From Prorocentrum cordatum (lineage: Eukaryota > Sar > Dinophyceae > Prorocentrales > Prorocentraceae): a stretch of DNA of 64,000 bases. The stretch covers positions 326,957 through 390,956 of the forward strand of contig CAUYUJ010014597.1 in the NCBI GenBank assembly GCA_963575745.1, read 5' to 3'. The notes beneath the pieces are model-generated. The model ran no database searches. It saw only the letters and a list, made by a program, of their open reading frames with translations, and was not told the DNA's origin. A program made the position numbers and the translations under genes. This document shows, in pieces, positions 52,401 through 59,633 of the stretch (positions are counted from its first letter, which is position 1; the number at the start of each line of letters is the position of its first letter).

Positions 52401-54437
52401 ATCGCTTCTATGTTGGAGGACGGCTTTGAATCTCAACCAGCGACGATGGCCATTGTTGGACCTGTGTTCAACTGGGCGTTAATGATTCAGTCGGGTGAAG
52501 TTGATCACTCCACGTTGCAGACGGCATGGCGCTCTCAGTTTTGGAAGGTGGCCTCAGTGGATTTGCGTGTGAGCTGGAAGCTGGTGGCGGGCCCCGCGGG
52601 TGCTTTTGCGCGGTCTGTTACGTACCTGGGCTGGACTGTTTCCTCGGCATTTTGTGTGCGTACTCGTGCAGGTTTTACTTTGGACTTACGTGGGGCGGCG
52701 CCGTCTGGTGTCAAATGGCTGGCGCTCAAGGACTTTGAGGTCGCGGGCTGGTACCAGTGGGCTGCCAGGCCAGAGGTGATGCCAGAGGTGGAAGGCCCGT
52801 CTCACAAGGACCCTGCGGGTGCGTGGTTGGGACCCATACGTGCTTTGCTTTGCGCGAGCCCCAGGGCCAAGCGCTGGGTACTGGATCCGCTCGCTCGGGC
52901 TGCACTACGTACCGCGGTCGTGGGGGGCCACTTCACTCAGAAGCGATTGCATCGTCATGCTTACGCTCATTCCCCCGACTGCAGGAACTGCCCTGGTGTT
53001 GACGGAACGGCTCACCACAGGCATTGGAGGTGCCACGTGTTTGATGATGTTCGTGAGTTTGCTGTTTCTGATGCCACCCTGGATGCGGCAAGGAGGGCAC
53101 CACCTGGGGACTTGCTCTACTCTCGCGGGCTGCACCCCAACTCCTTTCTGCCAGCTTTGCCGCCCAGGAATGATACGGGCATTTGGTGTTATGATCGTGG
53201 AGCTCGGTCTGAAAGACACTTTGTCGTCACAGGCTCGGTGTTCACTGACGGTTCGTGCAAGAAGTTGTTCCACTGGGGTGATGCTGACCGTGCGGGCTGG
53301 GGTTTCGTGGTTGTGGGTGATTCTCGCTACTACGGAGCAGTCTTTGGGCCGCTTCCTGGCCACCGTCAGACGTCAGCTCGAGGCGAGCTATTCGCTGTGA
53401 TTCAGGTGCTGTCCGTCGGCGTGGCCCCGCTCCACATCTACGCGGACTACTTGCCACTGCTCGAGGGGCTGGCGCGCGGCAAGCGCTGGTGCCTCAATCC
53501 GAGGCGTGAGAATGTCGATCTATGGCGTCGCCTCTTTCACCAGCTTGAGGATCACGGAGGTTTTTCCGTTCCTGGTGGCCTGGAAGTGCCGATCCTTTTC
53601 TCGTACGTCAAGGGCCACTCTTCTGAGGACTCCTGGCATCGACGCTGCAATGATCTCGCTGATCAAGCGGCGAAGAGGGGTCGGCAGGTGCACGACCTTC
53701 CTCGGGGCGTGGTCGAGAGGCGCACCGACTCGCTGGCTACGCTCAAGTCTATCGCGACTTGGATTGCGAACGCCTCCAGGATGATTTTCGACGGCACTGT
53801 GGCCCCCGATCGCATGGACGTTCCACGGCGGCGGGGCATGGAGCTGCGCGGCCGCTGGGAGCAGCTGGAGGCGGCAGGCGCTGGTGGCGGCAGCGCCGTG
53901 AGGGCGCGCCGCGGTGCGGGCAAGCCCGCGGGTGAGCAGGCGTGCCCGCCCCAGCTCCTGCATCGTGTGCGGCTCAGGGGCAGGAAGTATTGCTGTGATC
54001 GTTGTTCCGCTTGCGCGGTGACTCCGAAAGGTGCTGCTAGGCTTAGGAGGGCTCTTTGTAGGGTCGCGGAGACGGCGGCCCTCTGGGGCCTCGATGGTGT
54101 TTCGCCTGTGCCTTCCTCGGCTGCGGCCCCTGCGGGGCTGTGCGGCCCTTGTGGGTCGGGCGGGTGCGTTTCGGGCCCCCCTGAGGTTGGCCCCTCCTTG
54201 GAGCTTCCTGCTGTTGAAGCCCCAAGTGGGCCAGAGAGGCCGCCGCCCGTCGCGACTGAGGGTCTTGAGCGGACCTTGGCCTTCAAGCGGGTGAGATTTC
54301 AGGTGGATGGTGTGGGTGAGGACCAGCTTGATGCTGAGTTAGGGGATGCGTGTCGGCGCGCCAAAGAGGCACGCTCCCTGGGCCCACGAGAGCCCCCCCC
54401 ACCGCCGCCCCCCCCCCCGCTCCTGCCAGGACGGTGA
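49341..54437 (+). CDS. LINE ORF2: EEP endonuclease-RT-zinc knuckle-RNase H (element 3)
   Basis: 1698 residues from the ATG at 49341, inside the end of ORF1 in another frame. The open frame extends far upstream through the CTC tract, but that part is not protein. Endonuclease: FVTYNGSSW, AAQELRI (Glu), AAGDFN (Asp at residue 185), STIDYWLAS and SPHLPM (His). RT: GADRLAPRS, LLAKPKGGWRPIALL, motif A AIADIEKCFDRI, motif B SQGVLPGCKF and FADD at residues 861-864. A C-x2-C-x8-H-x4-C knuckle starts at residue 1214. RNase H: FTDGS (Asp 1303), ARGELFAV (Glu), YADYLPLLEG (Asp), VKGHSS (His) and NDLADQAAKRG (Asp). All active-site residues are present. The frame ends after a proline run made by a C11 tract, just before a zinc module in another frame. 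Confidence 0.9.
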   Translation: MRSALAGEPPLQPGKSQLRPTWKARHRGRRGSARVKASFVTYNGSSWASCREFLTYCDLGIQVVAAQELRIDGDDRRRAEGWAARAGWHAIISSCRRLESGRPSAGVGLFVRRHISVTVLPGLRDVGLIPSFCVACHADFGIKGGLVLLSCYFEVGRWNDVNVMRLYDIATTLRGWNRPFLAAGDFNCDPEHLLEFGFLNFIPAAVVARPPDPTGRHPVGTCRSAKGAYSTIDYWLASLSIAGSMAKPHPVEGWPASPHLPMLTSLDARAKAVKFLVLRAPKAFPKAAPTEDITPVLAAGTRDLIEDDVALGGAASPAQAQARLDRLYAEFVNVVEEELLVRYGIPVSDAPRYCGRADKVAYCWRQAGGAPAAARPAAPPDARRARRLAQATDDAVRAGLQPLDLLRRLDRLVSLGAERSFRSLECQHVVATLRGVLPLAREVVEAPPSAFQELLDRAASVQPGGHAARHAADLGMMGLDGIQRLLLDSVYFVVGWLRTYADGLEQEAMAERRRDFARWAASCRESRIKPLLSFTKPPGVPHSQVFRHQRPSTLAQDVADDQMDGWSGIWNARPASEVPTSAHVHGAADGPDDYVVRHLADFPDTAQLFEDIRRLPRASLPVPKIGQLRAAAKSFKWHTGQGADRLAPRSLSLLTDETLSLLVHVLWLAEHWERWPTQMAAVHIVLLAKPKGGWRPIALLQAAYRVWSQVRSGQLRTWLLEHDRPFFALASGKTTLDVASRALVRAEAALAVEDGVVTAIADIEKCFDRICWRRLVAAAAKHGFPRQLMSCALVMDRAPRRLVWQQATSYAVTVSQGVLPGCKFAMAMVQLLMLASLDDFVGTVEPGIPAQVGFSFSLDVFADDLTLQVVARRTDLCRVATDAVALLCDALLDLGLPVAKSKAFLTASDDSTAPAVTRLLRRYGFQARSWLEVLGLEVAAGKSVRARVLRGRVGRVSKRARHFRRLSHLGAKFRQVPKAAVGPAITYGLGIVGAGPHLVKRMTSLAKLGWSAIPSGASHWIASMLEDGFESQPATMAIVGPVFNWALMIQSGEVDHSTLQTAWRSQFWKVASVDLRVSWKLVAGPAGAFARSVTYLGWTVSSAFCVRTRAGFTLDLRGAAPSGVKWLALKDFEVAGWYQWAARPEVMPEVEGPSHKDPAGAWLGPIRALLCASPRAKRWVLDPLARAALRTAVVGGHFTQKRLHRHAYAHSPDCRNCPGVDGTAHHRHWRCHVFDDVREFAVSDATLDAARRAPPGDLLYSRGLHPNSFLPALPPRNDTGIWCYDRGARSERHFVVTGSVFTDGSCKKLFHWGDADRAGWGFVVVGDSRYYGAVFGPLPGHRQTSARGELFAVIQVLSVGVAPLHIYADYLPLLEGLARGKRWCLNPRRENVDLWRRLFHQLEDHGGFSVPGGLEVPILFSYVKGHSSEDSWHRRCNDLADQAAKRGRQVHDLPRGVVERRTDSLATLKSIATWIANASRMIFDGTVAPDRMDVPRRRGMELRGRWEQLEAAGAGGGSAVRARRGAGKPAGEQACPPQLLHRVRLRGRKYCCDRCSACAVTPKGAARLRRALCRVAETAALWGLDGVSPVPSSAAAPAGLCGPCGSGGCVSGPPEVGPSLELPAVEAPSGPERPPPVATEGLERTLAFKRVRFQVDGVGEDQLDAELGDACRRAKEARSLGPREPPPPPPPPPLLPGR

Positions 54438-54922
54438 GGGACCGCAGGGCTGGTGGGCCCCTGGAGGGGCCTCGTCCGAAGGCGCCTCGGACTGGGGTGG
54501 CGCCCTCGGCTTCGGGGGTCGGTGAGCCTGCGGGCTCTGGGGAGCTTGGGGGGCATCCGCCCTCCAAGCGCCCTCGGACATCTGGGGGTACTGGTGGGCC
54601 TTCCTGGGTTGCGCGTGAGGCCACCCGCCCTGAGGTCCCTCTCCCCGCTCAAGGCCCTGTTGGGCCCAGCAGTGCTAGAGGCCATCAAATGTGTCGTGCT
54701 GGTGAGACCCTTGCATTCTGCCTTCGTTGTGGCGCCAGGGCCCAGCCGTCGGCCCCTCGCTCGCGTTTGTGGGGGCCGTGCGAGGGAATTGCATCCAGCA
54801 AGGACTCCACCTATTTGAAGCGCCTGATGGTGGGTAGAGACCCCTGTTCGGGCGAGTGGCGGGGTGAGCCCCGTCCTCTCTTCCCCACAGATGATGCCTG
54901 CTTCTGGCTTCGTCTGCGGTAG
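54420..54922 (+). pseudogene. C-terminal zinc module of element 3 ORF2, out of frame
   Basis: In the frame entered after the C11 run at 54408-54418, a low-complexity Pro/Gly/Arg linker leads to LAFCLRCGARA (54710-54742), LWGPCEG and TYLKRLM. These match LWFCVRCGAYA, LGEPCGR and YLKRMSK at the end of element 2 ORF2. The module therefore most likely belonged to ORF2 before a slip in the C run made the stop at 54435. The fact that its residues are preserved suggests the slip is recent or a sequencing error. Confidence 0.65.
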
Positions 54923-55045
54923 TCCGAGGTTTCGTCTGTGGCTGTTCTCTCTTTAATCGTCGGGTTGCGCGCCCTCGGCCTTTTTTCCGTCTCGTTTCCC
55001 CCCTTTTCGCTCGCTCTGCGCACCCGTTTCGATCTGGTCGTGCCT
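54923..55045 (+). other. Element 3 3' UTR
   Basis: Short T- and C-rich end (TTTTTTCCGTCTCG, CCCCCCTTTTCGCTCG) that passes directly into CTC repeats after GGTCGTG. No poly(A). Confidence 0.55.
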
Positions 55046-55090
55046 CCTCCTCCTCCTCCTCCTCCTCCTCCTCCTCCTCCTCCTCCTCCT
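55046..55090 (+). repeat. CTC tract between elements 3 and 2
   Basis: About 15 CTC units. It is the 3' flank of element 3 and the 5' flank of element 2 at once. Confidence 0.9.
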
Positions 55091-55159
55091 CTCAAGCTCT
55101 TTCGGCCCTGGCCTTTCCGCCAGGGCTGTCCCAAGACCTCCACGAGGTGCTTGAGGGAC
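55091..55159 (+). other. Predicted 5'-UTR pseudoknot RNA, element 2
   Basis: CTCAAGC (55091-55097) pairs with GCTTGAG (55149-55155). GTCC (55128-55131) pairs with GGAC (55156-55159), forming the pseudoknot. Hairpins GCCCTGGC/GCCAGGGC (55105-55112 with 55119-55126) and ACCTC/GAGGT (55136-55140 with 55144-55148) lie inside. Compared with element 1 the layout is the same although hairpin sequences differ, and the last pair of the first helix changed from T-A to C-G. Confidence 0.55.
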
Positions 55160-55216
55160 TTCCGTGCCCCTGTCCATCCTTGTTCAGGTTTTACGGTTGA
55201 CTAACGCTGGGACACC

Positions 55217-56377
55217 ATGGGGCGCCATGCGCGCCACTTTCCCGCAGCTGAGGGCGCACCCTGGCGCCAAGTGGTGGGATCCACCCGCCTCTGGAGTCGA
55301 TGCAAAGGGTGCAACGCATGCGAGTACAACGACCGCATCAGCCCCACTCATCCAGTCTGCCCCAGGTGCCACAGGCCCATGAAGTTGCACCGCTCTCGTT
55401 CACGCAGCCCCAGCGTCGTCCGCTTCGGGCCCGAGGAGATCATCGAGGTCCCCGAACCAGGCTGCGAACATCGAGGGCGGTGCCCAGGCAGGCGGCGCCA
55501 AGCCGCGCGCGACCTCCAACGCCGAGCTGGCCGCTCACTTGCGGCAAGCCATGGCCATCGCCACCGACCCAGCCATGCAGGCGGTCCTCCACGCCCAGGT
55601 GCAGCGGCTGGGCGCTTCCGACGCCGTCGTGGTCCAGGAGAGCGAGGTCGAGGCGATCAGGAAGGCCGACGGCGCGTGGCGGACAGCCACGAACCATCAC
55701 AATCAGGTCGTCAGCAATGTCATCAGGCTCCACAAGGCGCTCGAGGCTGCAGAGAGCAAGAAGCAAGCCGCCGCGCTCGAGGTCGCTCGCACAGAGCAGG
55801 CCAAAAGGCGCGCGGCGCAGAGGGAGCCGGCCGCTGCGACCCGACTTCCCATGGTGCCCAGGGCGACGGGCCTCAGGAGCCCTTCACGGTCAAGTGGGAC
55901 CCCGACCTCTTCAAGCAGATCGACGAGCTCGACTTCACTGAAGGCGAGCAGGCGGAGCTCGACGCCATCAAGAAAGGGCTGGAGGACCTCCAGCAGCAGT
56001 TCGCTACCAAAGGACCGCAGGTCACGAGTCTGATCGAGAGGGCTCGCAAGGTCCGCAGCGCCCAGGAGGCCAGGTACGCCAAGAAGCGCAAGGGGGCTGA
56101 CGGCCAGACCAACGGCGGCACTCCTGGGCAGGCCGACGAGGCAGCCACCCCGCCACGCGGCTCCAGTGGCGTGGCCGGCGCCGAAGGCAGCTCAGCCGAT
56201 GGCGGCGTGAGCGCCAGCCCCGCCGAGGCCGCGCCTACCAAGGACGCCGACCAGCAGCTGGCTGCCGAGGCCGCTGCCGCCGACGCCACTCGACCAGGAG
56301 GAGCTGCCGCAGATCCTGCCGCCAAGGCCAGCGCCAAGGGCAAGGGCAGGCGCAACGGTCGAGCCCACTCCGAGTGA
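55217..56377 (+). CDS. LINE ORF1 protein, middle part frameshifted (element 2)
   Basis: An open frame of 386 codons from ATG in ACACCATGG. Residues 26-51 have W-x2-C-x2-C-x2-CEYND...CPRC, the same signature as element 1. From about 55465 to 55840-55885 the homologous coiled coil is in another frame (NAELAAHLRQAMAIATD, EAIRKADGAWRTA, LEAAESKKQAAALEVA, matching element 1 ADGAWKDA), while the nominal frame gives only Arg/Gly-rich nonsense. Homology returns to the first frame at EPFTVKWDPDLF, KQIDELDFTEGEQ. So two opposite indels flank the coiled coil. The frame ends GAG TGA CTAGG. Confidence 0.75.
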   Translation: MGRHARHFPAAEGAPWRQVVGSTRLWSRCKGCNACEYNDRISPTHPVCPRCHRPMKLHRSRSRSPSVVRFGPEEIIEVPEPGCEHRGRCPGRRRQAARDLQRRAGRSLAASHGHRHRPSHAGGPPRPGAAAGRFRRRRGPGERGRGDQEGRRRVADSHEPSQSGRQQCHQAPQGARGCREQEASRRARGRSHRAGQKARGAEGAGRCDPTSHGAQGDGPQEPFTVKWDPDLFKQIDELDFTEGEQAELDAIKKGLEDLQQQFATKGPQVTSLIERARKVRSAQEARYAKKRKGADGQTNGGTPGQADEAATPPRGSSGVAGAEGSSADGGVSASPAEAAPTKDADQQLAAEAAAADATRPGGAAADPAAKASAKGKGRRNGRAHSE

Positions 56378-56381
56378 CTAG
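56375..56381 (+). promoter_or_regulatory. Candidate leaky stop TGA-CTAG between ORF1 and ORF2
   Basis: The same GAG-TGA-CTA-GG string as in element 1. The downstream frame is open from 56378 in the same register, without ATG before the endonuclease homology (FFGNITC). Confidence 0.6.
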
Positions 56382-59300
56382 GCATAGCAGGGTCACCTTC
56401 AGCTGGGGGAGGGGCGAGCGTCCCTGCCGCTCACGACGCCGTGGCAGCCGCTACCAGTACTAGTACATCCTCTACGTTGTTCTTTGGGAACATCACATGC
56501 GCAGGCCAGAAGACGTTCGACTGGGTCAGGACATCTACGGACGACTTCGTGGCTTTTGTGGAGACACACATCAGTGACGGCAGCGTTGGCAAGTGGAAGG
56601 CACGATATCGATATATCAATCGTCGGCTCTTCGCCAACCCTGCGAGACCTCCTCAGGTTGATCAGGAAATTGGGAGGCTACACCATTCCACCAGTGAATG
56701 CACAGTCGCTCCTGAGCATGCCAATGAGGGAGGAGAACGGTTTCTTCCCAGAGGGCACCTCCGTGCCCATCCCCTCTTAGAGTGCCTCCAGGCCAAAGGG
56801 CTCCAGTGTCTTCCCACCTCCAGCAGCCTCGACAGTTTCCTCCCCGTGGTGATTCACCTCAAGGGGTACTCCATTGTGGCTGTTTTCTTTTACGCTTTCT
56901 GTAGCATATGCCTGAGAGGGCCCAATGTCGCCCGCTTTAGACGTCTCGGGAGCCTCCTCAGGTCCCTCCAGCTCCCATGGTTTGTCGTCGGGGACTGGAA
57001 CCTCAGCCCCGAAGCTCTCAGTAGGACAGGCTTTCTCCAGCAGGTCCAAGGGGAGATCCTTTGCGCCCCTGTGGAATACACGTACGACCCTGGCGGCGGA
57101 CGTAAGCCATCGCATTTGGATTTCGTTGTTCATAGCGCCGCTGCCCGCCCGTGCCTGGTCGACGTTTCCGCTGTGCATGACATGCCGTGGAAGCCTCGCA
57201 TAGGTTTGCGAATTCGGCTCGTTCAAACAGAAGACCAGCTCCTGACTAGAGTTCTCGCCCTGCCTAGGCGGCTCCCCGCCGCCAACAAGCCCCCCAGAGT
57301 TGCCACTCCTGGCTCCGAGGCCAGCCGTGCCAGAGCAGCCGGACAGGAAGCCCGTCTCAAGACAGAGGCTAACAGGCAGACTCTTCTTCAAACGCTTATT
57401 CAAGGTTTTCAGGGCAATGACCCTGCAGAATTGCCCACCAGTGCTGGCGAAACGTCCGACTGTGATGTGCCCGAATCCCAGCTCGCGGACAGCTCTGACG
57501 ACGAAGATCCCTGGGCTCACGAGAGCAGTTTCAGCCCACATGTGCCTGCTGCTGCTTCGAACGCCGCCCGCGTCGAGACAAAAGACATGCCGCCAAGCCC
57601 AGCATTGGAGTGCCAGGCCCTGCCATCCAGTCAGCATCGCTTTGCACCGCCCAACACTGAGTATCATAGCGAACATGTTCAGCCTGCTGCCTTTGCATTT
57701 TCTGCCGCCCGCCCTGATGGTGAACTGCAACAACAGCGCAAGGACGGCTTTTCTCTGCATGATTCTGCCTCTGGTGACAGTCATCCATGCCTCTCAGCCA
57801 GTACAGTCAGACAGTCGAGTTTAACAGGTAGTAAATTGACAGCCCAGCGTGAGAACCCCCCCAGCGACCCTGACGCAAGCCAGGGGACCCAGCCCCCGTG
57901 CCGAACTAGGAGCCCCGAATTCGACATCAGCCCAGAGCTATGGAGTGCCCACAGGCAACAAATCAGTGTCTTGCCGCCGCAAGCATCGCGGCCTGCCCCT
58001 GCTGCTGCTGCTTCCACAGCCTTCAGGCTCAAGCCTGACATCGCCCTGCAGCATGGGCAACTCTACGGTGCGTGGGTCACGACCGTTGAGACCTCCATTT
58101 GTGCACGCCACCAGATCCCCTTCAGCGGAACTTCACGCGCCGATGGACCGCAGTACCATATTGAAGTTGTTCGAGAGCTGCAGTGTCGACGCATCTCTCC
58201 ACTTGCTGACAACAGCAGCACGTGGTGGACGACACTCCACACCCTGCTACAGGGCATCTACAGGCACAGGGCGCGGGGCAACGGTCACCTCCAGCTCCAG
58301 CAGTTGTTCAGAGGGATCGAGAGGCTCTTCGAATCGCCTCCCAGCCAAGCCGCTCACGTCATCCACGACAAGGACGGCTACAGTTGGACACAGTGGCTCG
58401 ATTTCCTCGGCCACATACAGCAACACAGCGCTGAGCAGGTCGTCGCTGGTGCAGTCAGAGCATCACGACTAGCACGGCGAGCACAGCAGCGAGCCATACG
58501 ACGTGCCATCTACAACTTTCGCGACTGGGCGGTCACTGACGACGCCATAGGTATATTACATCGTGCATTACGACCTCAGCCACAACCCGCCGAGGTTACC
58601 AAGGACCGCGGCGCCACCATCATGCACCCCAAGGACCTGATTGACAGCAAGGTGGACACCTGGAGGCGAGTCTGGGCACCCGAGGGAGCTGCCAATATTG
58701 GCGGCCTGCAGGAGTGCTTCCACCGCATCGTCGAACGAATCCAGGAGTGCCCGCTGCCACCCATCACCAACTACGAGGTGCGACAAGCCATCAAGCGTCT
58801 CAAAGCCAATACTGCTTTGGGAGCTGACCGACTTCGGCCAGCCGACCTACAACGGCTACCAGACAACGCACCCAGCGAGCCCGCCGAGCTGTACAACATT
58901 GCAGAGCAGGTACAGATGTGGCCCCATCAACTCCTTCACACCATCGGCGTCACGAGGGCCAAGAAGGATAACGGGGACAGGATACTCGGCATCATGACCA
59001 TCATCGCTCGGCTCTGGTCCCTCATCAGGGAACCCTACGTACAGGCCTGGGACAGGGAGTACTTCGCCCACTGGGATGCCATCGCCAAGGGGAACTCTGC
59101 GTTCCGCGAGGCCTACGAGCGCAGCCTCCACGAGGAGGTGGCCGCCAAGCTCGGCATCACGCAAGCTCACGGCCTCCTTGACGTTTCGCAGTTCTACGAC
59201 TCCATACATTGGACCACCCTCATTGACGAGGCCCTAGAGCTCAATTTCCCGCCCGAGATCTTGGGCTTAGAAGTTTTACAGTGCACGGCACCACGCGCGC

Positions 59301-59632
59301 TCATGCAGAGCGGCGCCTACGCCGATGCCATCCAACCCACGCGCTCAATGGTGCAAGGGCTGCGGTCGGGCACTCGCTTCGCCAAGATCATGACTTACAA
59401 GGCCTTGCTCCATGCCACCACGTGCCATCCTCAGACACGGCACCGCGTATGGGTCGACGACCTGTCGCATCGCATGCAGGCCAGCCGACGCGCCCTGCGC
59501 GTCGACATGGTTCACGTTCTCACCGACACATGCATGGCGCTCCAGGGCTACGGCCTCAGCATCGCCAAGAAGAGCGTCATAGTATGCACACACATCCAGG
59601 ACGCCGAGTACATAGCCAAGGTCATGCGCATG
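56378..59632 (+). CDS. LINE ORF2: endonuclease and RT (element 2)
   Basis: The frame follows ORF1 directly with no ATG at its start, so translation by readthrough or a non-AUG start is needed. Endonuclease: FFGNITC, AFVETHI (Glu), HANEGGERF, VVGDWN (Asp), LDFVV and WKPRIGL, where the expected catalytic His (PHIGL in element 1) is Arg. A Ser/Pro/Asp-rich linker follows. RT (about 58780-59620): GADRLRP, GDRILGIMTIIARLWSLIRE, motif A LLDVSQFYDSIHW, motif B VQGLRSGTRF and motif C WVDD (59450-59461). Homology passes to the next frame at A4 (59633-59636): one extra A compared with the frame of element 1. Confidence 0.85.
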
Positions 59633-59633
59633 A

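Larger units (their letters stand above)
48222..55045 (+). mobile_element. LINE element 3 (ORF1 + EN-RT-RNase H)
   Basis: A full-length LINE of about 6.8 kb, bounded by CTC tracts on both sides and of a different family from elements 1 and 2. The leader (48222-48439) starts with a short hairpin (GGTG...CACC) and has a GC-rich hairpin CCCGCA/TGCGGG. ORF1 (48440-49414) overlaps ORF2 (49341-54437), which has EN, RT, zinc knuckle and RNase H. A zinc module in another frame follows (to 54922), then about 120 bases of 3' UTR. RT, EN and RNase H active sites all look intact; the only obvious lesion is a C-run slip near 54408. Confidence 0.88.
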
